NCBI GenBank assembly: GCA_040219575.1
Contig: JAVJSD010000127.1
Coordinates: 1-64,000, forward strand
Origin: JAVJSD01 sp040219575
Lineage (GTDB): Bacteria; Planctomycetota; Planctomycetia; Pirellulales; Pirellulaceae
Length of the DNA stretch: 64,000 nt
Direction: 5' to 3'
The notes below the pieces were generated by a model. The model was not told the DNA's origin. It searched no databases and saw only the letters and a program-made list of their open reading frames with translations. The translations under genes were made by a program, and so were the position numbers. This document shows, piece by piece, positions 55,105 to 63,993 of the stretch. Numbering within the stretch: the first letter of the stretch is position 1; each line of letters begins with the position of its first letter.

Positions 55105-55141
55105 TAGCGGAACTCGTGTAGCGGAAGTCGTGAGACTTCCG
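55105..55141. repeat. Two GTAGC-family units joined head to tail
   Basis: A truncated unit (TAGCGGAACTCGTG, 55105-55118) runs directly into a second (GTAGCGGAAGTCGTGAGA, then CTTCCG, 55118-55141). The first is cut where the second begins, as if one copy had inserted into or recombined with another. The second unit is itself palindromic. Confidence 0.8.
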
Positions 55142-55298
55142 ACGGCACTGCAATTAAGGAACACGAAGCTTCCGGACAACGCCTGACTTTCAGGGAAAAC
55201 CCCACGTGCCGTTGGGAGGGGCTGTTCGCGAAATGTTGAAGAATCTCCCGAATCTCCCCAAAGATTCCGTGGACGCAACTCCCCCAGCGGCCACTAGG

Positions 55299-55880
55299 AT
55301 GGCGGAGATGGACGAGCACGACGACACCGACGCCGACCTGGTGGCGCGGACGCTGGCGGGAGACCGCGAGGCGTTCGGCCGACTCTACGATCGCCATGTG
55401 AAAAAGGTGCGCGCGGTCGTCGTCGCGGTCTCGGGCGACTGGGCGATGGTCGACGACATGACGCAGGACTGCTTCCTGCGCGGCTATCGGAAGCTCGATA
55501 CCCTGCGCGACTCCCGGCGATTCGGCGCCTGGATCGCCGGCATCGCCCGCCAAGTGGCCCGAGAACGCCGACGAACTCTAAAGAGAGACCGACACCAACT
55601 CGTCGGCGACAAGCTGGAGCAACGCGGGATGACGCCGGACGGCTGCCACGAACTACAAGACGCGGAACAACTCGAATTGATGTTGCGAAAGCTGGCGGCT
55701 CTGCCGGAGCGTGAACGCCTGGCGATCCACGCCTTCTACTTCGAAGAGCACGACGCCCGGCGGGCCGCGGAGTTGCTGGAGGTTTCGCGTTCGCACTTTT
55801 ACGGGCTGTTGAAGCGGGCCTTGGGCCGGCTTCACGCGCTGCTGCACGCCCCGTCGCGCGACGAGGAGGCGAAACGATGA
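55299..55880 (+). CDS. ECF-type RNA polymerase sigma factor
   Basis: A 193-residue sigma factor. Region 2: DREAFGRLYDRHVKKVRAVV, WAMVDDMTQDCFLRGYRKLDTL (the region 2.3/2.4 helices with the DDMTQDCFLR block). Region 4: LPERERLAIHAFYFEEHDARRAAELLEVSRSHFYGLLKRALGRLH (helix-turn-helix). The linker between them is long and basic. I use the ATG at 55299; 55308 is an alternative. The next gene overlaps it by 4 bp and encodes the likely anti-sigma factor. Confidence 0.88.
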   Translation: MAEMDEHDDTDADLVARTLAGDREAFGRLYDRHVKKVRAVVVAVSGDWAMVDDMTQDCFLRGYRKLDTLRDSRRFGAWIAGIARQVARERRRTLKRDRHQLVGDKLEQRGMTPDGCHELQDAEQLELMLRKLAALPERERLAIHAFYFEEHDARRAAELLEVSRSHFYGLLKRALGRLHALLHAPSRDEEAKR

Positions 55881-57244
55881 GTCACGAATGCTTGACGAAA
55901 GAACAACTCACGCTGTTGCTGATTTCCCAGGACGTCGACCAGGCGGATGCCGAACACGTCGGGCGATGTCCCACCTGTCGCGCGAAACTCGCCGCGCTTC
56001 GCGAGGTGAGCGATCGCCTGTCGTCGCTGCACGCGGCCGTCAATCTCCGACAGAACGAGTCCCGAGCCCGCCTGCTGGCCGAATTGCCGCCGCGGACGCC
56101 GGCCGCCGCTTCACCGATTTTCCGTCACTTCACTTCTTGGCTGGGAGGACTGACCGTGAGTCAACGAATTGCACTGGGCGGAATGGGCATGACGATGGTG
56201 CTCGTGCTGCTGATGTTGGGCCTGACGCTGACGTCCGGACCGGCCTCCGCCATGGAGCGAATGGCGCAGGAGATGCAACGGGCCAAATCGTACAAGGTGA
56301 AACTGATTCAGGAAATGGAGTTCGTCCCCAAGGAGGGCGAGCCGATCAAAGCGAAGATCGAGGGCGTGATCTATTGGTTGGCGCCCCGTTCGTATCGCAC
56401 GGAGTTGCAGGGAAATGAGGGCCGACTGCACACCACCGACGTCTCGCCAGCCGGCAAGCCGGGCGTCAGCATCGACCATGGTCGCAAGACGTACGAACGC
56501 AAGCTGGTTCAGGCCGGCCACGCCTCACCGCTATTGACGTTGCTCGACCGTCTCGGCCGCTACTCCGGGCAGGCCGATCGGGAACTGGGCGAGATGCTGA
56601 TCGACGGCAAGAGGGCGACGGGGTTCGTCGTCGATGCGAAGAAAATCGATCCCGATGCGTACTCCGGGCCGGTCGAAGTCTGGATCGACGCCGAGTCAAA
56701 TCTGCCGGTCCGAATTCGCCTGGAAATGAACACCGCCGATGGCGACCTGGTGCTGCGGTGGGACGACTTCCAGTGGAATGCCCAGCTCGATCCGAAACTG
56801 ATGGACGCCACGCCGCCGGAAGGCTACACCGATGCGACGCCCGATCCGCCGGGACTGGACAAGCTGGCCGCCGGGATTCGCGAGGCGCTGGCGCTGTATG
56901 CGCAGCTCAGCAAGGGACACTATCCGCGCGTGAAGATCATCTACGGCGACGTGACGCGCGACAAGATGCGCGAGATGGCCGGCCTGGCGGAAATGCCTCT
57001 CGCCGAACAGTTTCGCGACAAGACGTTTCGGAAGATTCAAGACGCGACCTATGGCCTGGCTCAAATCAACGCCATCCTGCGGGAGAATCCCGACGCCGCC
57101 TACCACGGCCTCGAGGTCGGCCCGCAAGACAAGAAAAAGGTGCTGCTGCGTTGGAAGCTCGATGACGGCCGCTACCACGTGATCTACGGCGACCTGCGCG
57201 ACGAGACCGTATCCGCCGCGAGGTTGCGGGAACTCGAGGGATAG
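55877..57244 (+). CDS. Anti-sigma-like membrane protein with LolA/MucB-like periplasmic domain
   Basis: The product has 455 residues. The N-terminus has a putative zinc-binding anti-sigma region (HECLTKEQLTLLL, AEHVGRCPTCRAKLAAL, with HxxxCxxC at residues 27-34). A membrane helix lies near 105-125 (MGMTMVLVLLMLGLTLTSGP). The periplasmic part begins MERMAQEMQRAKSYKVKL and continues with beta strands (GVIYWLAPRSYRTEL, WIDAESNLPVRIRLEM) like LolA/MucB folds, then a helical C-terminus. Its start overlaps the sigma gene stop (ATGA), so the two are co-expressed. The arrangement implies that the sigma factor is held at the membrane and released by an envelope signal. Confidence 0.8.
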   Translation: MSHECLTKEQLTLLLISQDVDQADAEHVGRCPTCRAKLAALREVSDRLSSLHAAVNLRQNESRARLLAELPPRTPAAASPIFRHFTSWLGGLTVSQRIALGGMGMTMVLVLLMLGLTLTSGPASAMERMAQEMQRAKSYKVKLIQEMEFVPKEGEPIKAKIEGVIYWLAPRSYRTELQGNEGRLHTTDVSPAGKPGVSIDHGRKTYERKLVQAGHASPLLTLLDRLGRYSGQADRELGEMLIDGKRATGFVVDAKKIDPDAYSGPVEVWIDAESNLPVRIRLEMNTADGDLVLRWDDFQWNAQLDPKLMDATPPEGYTDATPDPPGLDKLAAGIREALALYAQLSKGHYPRVKIIYGDVTRDKMREMAGLAEMPLAEQFRDKTFRKIQDATYGLAQINAILRENPDAAYHGLEVGPQDKKKVLLRWKLDDGRYHVIYGDLRDETVSAARLRELEG

Positions 57245-57261
57245 TCCGCTTCTTCCCAGTT

Positions 57262-57340
57262 CAACAATCAGCACGCATCAATCGCCATTGACGACGCGGC
57301 GCCGGGCGATTGATTGATGAATGTCGCGTGGTGATTGTTG
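57262..57340. repeat. Inverted repeat, possible bidirectional terminator
   Basis: The arms are 57262-57286 (CAACAATCA, CACGC, ATCAATCGCC blocks) and 57305-57340, which carries their reverse complements with an 11-nt insertion. It sits between the convergent anti-sigma and mechanosensitive-channel genes. A CAACAATC-rich pair also occurs at 45484-45527, before the enolase-superfamily gene. Confidence 0.55.
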
Positions 57341-57370
57341 ATTGGTGAAGTAAGGAATAAGGAAGGAAGA

Positions 57371-60300
57371 CTATGTCGATGACTCGTCGTCTTGGCGAGT
57401 TGCGATCGGCCCCAGCACCAAATCGCCGTCGCCGTCTTTCTGCTTGCGATCGGCGGGAGTGCTGCGGATGTTGATGTCGCGCTGCGGAAAGGCGATTTCA
57501 ATCCCTTCTTTCGCGAACCGCTCGTGAATGCTTGTGTGCAATTGGCTGATCGTCTCCAGACGCTTATCCAAGTTGGCGATATAGGCCCGGACGACGAAAT
57601 TTAGCGCGCTGTCGCCGAACTGCTCGAAGGTGACCAGCGGCGTCGGATCGTCGAGCACCTCCCGTTCGGCGGCCAGTATCTCGAACAAGACCCGGCGCAC
57701 CTGACGGGCGTTGGAGGCGTAGGCCACCCCGACGCCGATCGTGACGCGGTTCACCTGATTGGTGAGCGTCCAGTTGAGCACCCGGCCGGTGACAAGGTCC
57801 TTGTTGGGAACGATGTACTCCTGATTGTCGAAGTTGCGGATCGTCGTGGCCCGAATCTGAACTCGCGTGACGGTTCCCGTCACGCCGTCGACCGTCACGA
57901 TGTCGCCCACGCGAACCGGGCGTTCGAACAACAGGATCAGGCCGGAGATGAAGTTCGCCACCAGTTCCTGGAGGCCGAAGCCCACGCCCACCGACAGGGC
58001 GGCGACCAACCACTGCACGTTCGACCACTCGATGCCGATCAACGACGCCGCCGTTACCACGCCCACGGCGATCAGCAAGTAGCGAATGACGGTGCTCAGC
58101 GCGTAGCGACCTCCCGCATCGAGAGGCGTGCTTGGCGGCAGGCTGACTTCGACCATCCCGGGCATGCTGCGGCTGGCAAGCAGGGCGGTCAGCGACACCA
58201 GCACCGCCAGTAGCAGGTGGGCTCGGGTGACGACGCGCGGCCCACCCGCGAGACGCTGTGGATCGCCGTTGGAGTCGGCGGCACGGGCGGCCTCGGTGGT
58301 CGCGGGCCACAGCGGCTGATCGAGCACCTGGCCGAAGGGGAGCACATCGAGCCAGATGAGCCACAGTCCCACCAGCACGGTGACGGCGACGCCGACCTGA
58401 AGCAATTGCTTCGTTTGCAGATTGACGGTCTGCAGGTCGACTTCCGGTTCGATCTCGGCGTCGGCCTGTCCGGACGTTTCCGATTCGGCCGCCTGCCGCC
58501 GCGCCTCGCGTCGCTGCTCCGCTTGCTGCAGGGCGAGCCTGCCGCGCACCAGTCGCAGCCAGCGGACGGCGAGACCTTGCACGACCAACATGCCCAGCGC
58601 CAAGCAGGCGGTCTGGAACAACTTCAGCGCCAGCTGCCAGGCGGTGAAGTGGAAGCCCGCCAGCGACAGCCCGGCCACCAGCAGCGGCAGCAGGATGGCG
58701 GCGGTGTAAATCACGCGCCGCGTGAGCGAACGTGGCTGGACGGCGGCGTCTTCCACTTCGGGCGGCAAGCGACGGAGGATGCGGCACATGAAGACGGCGA
58801 CCAGAACCATGCACACCACAAACAACAGCCGCCCCAGGCTGTCCTGACGTTGCGGATTTCCCTCCCAGTGAATCAAGCCGAGAACGACGACGAGCGGCAG
58901 AGCGCCGACCGCCAGCCAGAGAAGGTTCCGTTGGACCAGGCTGATTCGCCGATCGGTCCAGCGGAAATGTTCGTCGGCCAGACCGTCGGCCGACAGCAGT
59001 CGGCGCGTGAACTCCATGGCGACAAGCACGAATCCGCTGACGAGCAGTCCGGCCCCCAGCGCCCTTGTGAAATCCGCCGCCTGCAACGACCAGTAGAAGC
59101 ATCCGCCCACGGCGAACACCAGGCTCGGCCAGGTCAACGTCAACAGCAGAGTCAGTCCCAACGCCTTCAGCGTCGTGCGAAAGGGCGCCAGGTACCCGAC
59201 GGCCGCCTGCTCTCCCAGTGCTCTCAGATTGCGTCGAATGCGTCGCTGAAAGACAAACAAGACGACGAACAACAACAGCGGAGCGATCACCGCCCAGGGG
59301 CGCGTCGACAGCGAGTCCAGCGCGTCGCCGCCCACTTGCCGCCAGTTGTCCGCCTGGACGAGCCAAACAACCGCCTCGAAGCTGGCGGTCAAGTTGCTCC
59401 AACCGTACAGATCGCTCCCCCGCACCCACATCAGGTTGTCGTCCACCAGACTCCGCACTTGCCGCGACTTGTTCAGCAACTCCTGCTCTTGGGCGTTGAG
59501 ATCGATCAGCAGGTTGAACAGCGCGGTGTAGTCCGTTTCCAGGTCTTCCAACGTTTGCTTGCGAAGGGCGAATAGCTGCTCCGCGGCCGCCGCGACCTCC
59601 ATCTCCCCGACCGAATCCGCCCGACGATCGAACCGCGCGAGCAGCGAATCGATCTCGTCCGCCAGATCGTCCAACTTCAATCTGCGACGACGAACGTCGG
59701 CCATCTGGAATCGTGCGGCGGCGATCTCCTGGTTTCTAAGATAGATCTTTCGCTGCAGATCGCTCTCGCGCGGCAAGTCGCTGCGGGCTTGCATCAGCAG
59801 CGGTCCAGCGTAGGTCGACATGCCGGTCAGCCGGAGCTTCTCCTGAAGTTCCAATTCCATTTCGTCGAGCCGGCCGACCATCTCGCGGGCCTGCCGTAGC
59901 CGGTCGGTGGTCTGCTCGATCTTGTCCGTGAGCCCCTCTGGATCGGTCCGCAACTGCGTGAGCTGAACGTTTTCCTCCGCCAAGGGTTGTAGGATGGGAT
60001 GGGCGCGGGCGGCCGCGATGCGGGCTTGGCGTTCCTGATCCTCCGACTCCGTACGCCGGCGCTGCGTCACCAGGTCCGACAACTCCTGCACCGCTTCCCG
60101 CCCGCGATCCACTTCGCGCTGTGCCGCCGCCTGCTGCAACTCGACAAGCTCCGTGGTGGCGTCGTAGTAGGGGAGTTCGGCGGCGAGCGCATCCAGTTCG
60201 CGCGAACTCGCCAGCCGGGTGGCTTCCTGCAGCGTCCGCTGTGCGAGCGCCAGTTCCGCCGGAGTCCCCGCATTTGGCGGAGCCGCCAGCGCCGCCTCGC

Positions 60301-60865
60301 TGTCGGCGATTCGTTGTTTGGCGGCCGGCGTCTCCCGCGCGACTTCGCTCCGCCGATCGGCGCGCCGAGACGGCTCGCGCTGCGACTCCTGCAGCGCCTT
60401 TTCCGCCTCGGCTTGCCTCTGACGCGCCTCCGCGAGCCGCGCATCGAGATCCGCCAGCGCGGCGTCTTCTGGGATGCTCAGCTCGACAGGCTCGGGCGGG
60501 CTCGCCAACTCGGCCTTGAGCCGCTCGACCGTCTGCGGCGCTTCCTGTTGGAGCTGTTTCCAACGGGCGGCCGTCTGCGCGTGCTGCTCGGCCTGCGCCA
60601 GCTGTTCGATCGCCTGTGCGTAGAGTTTTTCCGCCTGCGCCTTTTCGTCTTCGGTCAACGTCGCCGTTTCGAGTTGCTGCTGGCGCGCGGCGACCGTTTT
60701 CATCGTGAGTGGAGCCGGCTCGGCGGGCGTCGCCTCCGTCGGCGGGGGGCCGTCAGTCGGCGAGACGGCGGGGCCCGCACCGGCCGGCGTTTGACCAAAC
60801 ATCGGCGCAGCGGCTAGCAGAGTTGCCGCCAGAAAGAGCGTCGACCAGTGCCTGCAACATCCCAT
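57371..60865 (-). CDS. MscK/KefA-like mechanosensitive channel
   Basis: The product has 1164 residues, large for the family. Signal peptide (LFLAATLLAAAPMFG), then a long Ala/Gln/Glu-rich coiled-coil region outside the membrane (about 50-470), many membrane helices (about 520-930), and the MscS core near 940-1140: WSNVQWLVAALSVGVGFGLQEL, NFISGLILLFERPVRVGDIV, TTIRNFDNQEYIVPNKDL. The Gly/Ala-rich pore helix and the VPNKDL block are clear. Such channels release solutes on hypo-osmotic shock. The C-terminus is charged. The N-terminal coiled coil suggests reach across the periplasm. Confidence 0.92.
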   Translation of the reverse strand: MGCCRHWSTLFLAATLLAAAPMFGQTPAGAGPAVSPTDGPPPTEATPAEPAPLTMKTVAARQQQLETATLTEDEKAQAEKLYAQAIEQLAQAEQHAQTAARWKQLQQEAPQTVERLKAELASPPEPVELSIPEDAALADLDARLAEARQRQAEAEKALQESQREPSRRADRRSEVARETPAAKQRIADSEAALAAPPNAGTPAELALAQRTLQEATRLASSRELDALAAELPYYDATTELVELQQAAAQREVDRGREAVQELSDLVTQRRRTESEDQERQARIAAARAHPILQPLAEENVQLTQLRTDPEGLTDKIEQTTDRLRQAREMVGRLDEMELELQEKLRLTGMSTYAGPLLMQARSDLPRESDLQRKIYLRNQEIAAARFQMADVRRRRLKLDDLADEIDSLLARFDRRADSVGEMEVAAAAEQLFALRKQTLEDLETDYTALFNLLIDLNAQEQELLNKSRQVRSLVDDNLMWVRGSDLYGWSNLTASFEAVVWLVQADNWRQVGGDALDSLSTRPWAVIAPLLLFVVLFVFQRRIRRNLRALGEQAAVGYLAPFRTTLKALGLTLLLTLTWPSLVFAVGGCFYWSLQAADFTRALGAGLLVSGFVLVAMEFTRRLLSADGLADEHFRWTDRRISLVQRNLLWLAVGALPLVVVLGLIHWEGNPQRQDSLGRLLFVVCMVLVAVFMCRILRRLPPEVEDAAVQPRSLTRRVIYTAAILLPLLVAGLSLAGFHFTAWQLALKLFQTACLALGMLVVQGLAVRWLRLVRGRLALQQAEQRREARRQAAESETSGQADAEIEPEVDLQTVNLQTKQLLQVGVAVTVLVGLWLIWLDVLPFGQVLDQPLWPATTEAARAADSNGDPQRLAGGPRVVTRAHLLLAVLVSLTALLASRSMPGMVEVSLPPSTPLDAGGRYALSTVIRYLLIAVGVVTAASLIGIEWSNVQWLVAALSVGVGFGLQELVANFISGLILLFERPVRVGDIVTVDGVTGTVTRVQIRATTIRNFDNQEYIVPNKDLVTGRVLNWTLTNQVNRVTIGVGVAYASNARQVRRVLFEILAAEREVLDDPTPLVTFEQFGDSALNFVVRAYIANLDKRLETISQLHTSIHERFAKEGIEIAFPQRDINIRSTPADRKQKDGDGDLVLGPIATRQDDESST

Positions 60866-61102
60866 GCCGCGTCCGTTTCTCCGTTACAAGTCCCCACTTC
60901 CACCATAGCTTAGAATCCACGGATGCCAATCGGGACGACGGTTTGCATCGCTTGGAATCGCGCTTTCAGCGAGACATGAAAGCTCCGCAATCCGCGGTTG
61001 GCGTCTGGAAAACGGTGTAAATTATTGTGCAGGTGGACCAGCAGACTGGCAGGCGACTGCCGTATTGATCAAATCTGTGGGGCAAACGAGGAGCAACCGC
61101 TG
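60866..61102. other. Divergent promoter region, nothing specific seen
   Basis: About 240 bp between the channel and the second sulfatase gene. No repeat of the GTAGC family and no clear promoter consensus was found. Confidence 0.35.
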
Positions 61103-62995
61103 ATGGTCGAGAACCGCGCTGTGCGCATCCCGTGCCGACGCCAGACGGCCGTCGCTAAGTGCATCTACTCACTCTTCGCGAGACGCTTGAGCCGCCTGAT
61201 GTTTGTCCTCGCGGCGACGGCGGCGTCCTTGACCGCCGGCGCCTGGGCTGGTGCGACCGAACCGACGCGCAGACCGAACGTCATCCTGATTCTTACCGAC
61301 GACCAAGGTTATGGCGATCTAAGCTGCCACGGCAATCCCGTCCTGCAGACGCCGCAACTCGACCGGCTTTACCAACAGAGCGTGCGGCTCACCGATTTCC
61401 ACGTCGATCCCACTTGCTCCCCCACGCGCTCGGCCCTGATGACCGGCCGCTACTCGACGCGCGTCGGCGTGTGGCACACCGTCATGGGCCGGCATATGCC
61501 GCGATCCCGCGAGCGAATGATGCCGCAAATCTTCGCGGAGAACGGCTACGCCACCGCGATCTTCGGCAAGTGGCACCTGGGCGACAACTTTCCGTTTCGC
61601 CCCCAGGACCGCGGTTTTCAGGAGGTGCTGATGCACGGCGGCGGAGGCGTCGGGCAGATTCCCGATTACTGGGGCAACGACTACTTCGACGACACGTACT
61701 TTCACAATGGTCGGCCGGAGAAGTTCACCGGCTACTGCACCGACGTGTTCTTTCAAGAGGCGACGCGGTTCATCGAAGCCAACCGCGAGCGGCCCTTCTT
61801 CGTGTATCTGCCGACCAACGCGCCGCATTCTCCTTACCGCGTGGGCGACCAGTGGAGCCAGCCCTACGCCTCGATGGTGGGCGACGACGCCGAACTGGCG
61901 AAGTTCTACGGCATGATCGCCAACATCGACCACAACGTCGGCCGGTTGCGGCGACGGCTCAAGGAATTGGACCTGGCCGACAACACCCTGTTGATCTTCG
62001 CCACCGACAACGGCACCGCTCGCGGCGCGACGTTCAGCGACTATCGCGGCAACGACGGCAAATTGGTCAGCGGCTTTAACGCCGGCATGCGCGGCCGCAA
62101 GGGTTCGCCCTATGAAGGCGGACATCACGTGCCGTGTTTTTTCTATTGGCCCGAAGGAAAACTGGCGGGCGGGCGCGACGTTGGCGGCCTGTCGGCGCAC
62201 GTCGACTTGCTGCCGACGCTGATCGAACTGTGCGGGCTCGAGCAGAAGCAATCCGTCGCCTTCGACGGCGTCAGTCTGCGCGACGCCCTTGCCGGCGGCG
62301 ACGCGATTCCCGCAGAGCGTATTCTCTTCGCCCATCACCAGGAGTTGCCCGACCCGGAGAAGCACCGTTTCGCCAGCGTGATGCAGGGCCCCTGGCGGCT
62401 GATCTTGCGCAACGACCGAAAGGACGCCCAGGCGCCGACCGCCGAGTTGTACAACGTCGAAGAGGATGCCGCCCAGGCCGACGACGTGATCGCGCAACAT
62501 CCAAAGATCGCCGCTCGGTTGCGAACCGCTTACGAGGACTGGTGGGACGGCATGTCGCCGGACTTCGACACGCCCGCGGAGATCGTCGTCGGCGACAGGC
62601 GACAGAACCCGACGCACCTCACGTGTTTCGAGTGGCACAGTTCGAGGCAATGGCAGCAGTCGGCGGTCCACCGCGGTTTCGAAGGCAACGGCCCTTGGAC
62701 GCTCCGCGTTGCCCGGGCGGGTAAGTACCAGATCACACTCCGCCGCTGGCCCGAGGAGGTCGATGCGCCGATCACGGCCGCCGTCGCGGGGCGCGGTGCG
62801 ATCTCGGCCGATACGGCCCGGTTGCGTGTGGGAACGTTCGACGAACAACGGTCGGTCGACGAGACGACGCGGTCCGTGGTGTTTGACGTCGAACTGCCGC
62901 GTGGATCGACCCGCCTGCAAACGTGGCTGAACGGCGACGACGGCGCGACGCGCGGCGCGTATTATGTCAATGTACGGCGCGTTGGTTTCGATTAG
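61103..62995 (+). CDS. Sulfatase (type I), longer C-terminus
   Basis: A 630-residue exported enzyme. Signal segment LMFVLAATAASLTAGAWA; metal block RPNVILILTDDQGYGDLSCHG; signature CSPTR near 104-108 (formylglycine site); FGKWHLGD and ATDNGTARGATFSDYRGND follow. After the sulfatase domain (to about 500) there is an extra beta-rich C-terminal domain (NGPWTLRVARAGKYQITLRRWPEE, then WLNGDDGATRGAYYVNV) resembling a carbohydrate-binding fold. GAGGAG lies about 10 nt before the ATG at 61103. The stop overlaps the next gene's stop by 4 bp. Confidence 0.92.
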   Translation: MVENRAVRIPCRRQTAVAKCIYSLFARRLSRLMFVLAATAASLTAGAWAGATEPTRRPNVILILTDDQGYGDLSCHGNPVLQTPQLDRLYQQSVRLTDFHVDPTCSPTRSALMTGRYSTRVGVWHTVMGRHMPRSRERMMPQIFAENGYATAIFGKWHLGDNFPFRPQDRGFQEVLMHGGGGVGQIPDYWGNDYFDDTYFHNGRPEKFTGYCTDVFFQEATRFIEANRERPFFVYLPTNAPHSPYRVGDQWSQPYASMVGDDAELAKFYGMIANIDHNVGRLRRRLKELDLADNTLLIFATDNGTARGATFSDYRGNDGKLVSGFNAGMRGRKGSPYEGGHHVPCFFYWPEGKLAGGRDVGGLSAHVDLLPTLIELCGLEQKQSVAFDGVSLRDALAGGDAIPAERILFAHHQELPDPEKHRFASVMQGPWRLILRNDRKDAQAPTAELYNVEEDAAQADDVIAQHPKIAARLRTAYEDWWDGMSPDFDTPAEIVVGDRRQNPTHLTCFEWHSSRQWQQSAVHRGFEGNGPWTLRVARAGKYQITLRRWPEEVDAPITAAVAGRGAISADTARLRVGTFDEQRSVDETTRSVVFDVELPRGSTRLQTWLNGDDGATRGAYYVNVRRVGFD

Positions 62996-63993
62996 TCGCC
63001 GCCATCCATCTCACGCTGCAATCGCTCGGCGAGTCGTTGGATCTGTTCACGGCTTTCGAAGGGTACGTAGGCGGCCCGCATCACGAAGCCGTAGGCCTGA
63101 CCGACTTCGATGTCGGGCACGAACCATTGAAAGTCCCAGGCCGGGTTTCCCTGACCGCCGCCGGAGGGCGACTGGGCGAGCCAGATCTTGTCCCGCGGAC
63201 GAAACACCTGCATCCACGCCATGCCGCGGCAGACGCCGTAATAGTAATTGCTGCTGTGCACGTAGCGTGAAGGATGATTGACGAGTGTGAGTGGAAAATC
63301 GTCGTCGACCTTCGGCCGAAACGCGATGTCGGCCGGCGGGTGCGTGGCGTCGACGCCGTGCGACGGCGTCACGCCGTTGATCCACCGTGGCTTCTTACCT
63401 TGAGAGTCTGACTCGTATCCCTGGAAGTAAATCGACTTGTCCTCCGGCTGGTGGATGTAGCTGGCCCAGAACAGGCCGAGGTATTCGCGACGAAATGTCT
63501 CCGCACGCGGAATGCACTCGAACGTGTACTCGATCACGCCGTCCTCCAGCAGGCGATAGCGGCCGCAACTTTCGAGTTGGAAGTTCTCCGTCGGCGGCTG
63601 GTGCAGTTCATACGTGAACTCGTCGATCCTCCGCAACTGCATCGGATGCTTGCGCGGTTCGAACTTCTCCTTCAAGCCGTCGGTCGCGCCGTCGTGAATG
63701 TGCTCGAAGTTCAGCCCGGCCACCGTGGGCACGAACAGCGTCCGCTCCTGCCGTTTGTGTTTGAGCACGGCGATGCCGTTGTACCCGGCCCGATGCTCCG
63801 GCGCCTCTGGCAGCCGATGCGCCCGGTTGTCGACCAACACCATTTCGATCGGCCCCCGCTTCAATCGCACTTGGCCGCTCTCAACCACGGTGTATTCGGG
63901 CTTGGGTTGAGTGAGGCTGGTGGCGCCGGGAGCGGCATAGGGAGCGGCCGCCGCCGCGAAGGATGCAGCCAGCGCCCAGGGGAATACCAGCAT
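62992..63993 (-). CDS. Exported protein of unknown function (may extend past window edge)
   Basis: The product has 333 residues from an ATG at 63993, 7 bases from the window edge; an earlier start outside cannot be excluded. The N-terminus is hydrophobic and Ala-rich (MLVFPWALAASFAAAAAPYA), a signal peptide. The body is beta-rich with many aromatic residues (EFTYELHQPPTENFQLESCGRY, VIEYTFECIP, FFWASYIHQPE-like sequence, VHSSNYYYGVCRG, WDFQWFVPDIEVGQAYGF). No family is assigned; the all-beta aromatic layout suggests a sugar-related fold. Convergent with the second sulfatase and sharing 4 bases of stop codon with it. Confidence 0.65.
   Translation of the reverse strand: MLVFPWALAASFAAAAAPYAAPGATSLTQPKPEYTVVESGQVRLKRGPIEMVLVDNRAHRLPEAPEHRAGYNGIAVLKHKRQERTLFVPTVAGLNFEHIHDGATDGLKEKFEPRKHPMQLRRIDEFTYELHQPPTENFQLESCGRYRLLEDGVIEYTFECIPRAETFRREYLGLFWASYIHQPEDKSIYFQGYESDSQGKKPRWINGVTPSHGVDATHPPADIAFRPKVDDDFPLTLVNHPSRYVHSSNYYYGVCRGMAWMQVFRPRDKIWLAQSPSGGGQGNPAWDFQWFVPDIEVGQAYGFVMRAAYVPFESREQIQRLAERLQREMDGGD

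Larger units (their letters stand above)
54815..55298. other. Intergenic region carrying two GTAGC-family units
   Basis: Nearly 500 bp without a gene. It holds an inverted pair at 54982-55046 and, 60 bp later, a joined double unit at 55105-55141. Together with 52844-52906 these flank the large exported protein gene. Confidence 0.6.

Noticed and set aside
35707..55141. CRISPR array reading of the GTAGC repeats
   Set aside because: Copies are far apart, form inverted pairs rather than direct repeats and have no regular spacers or cas genes.
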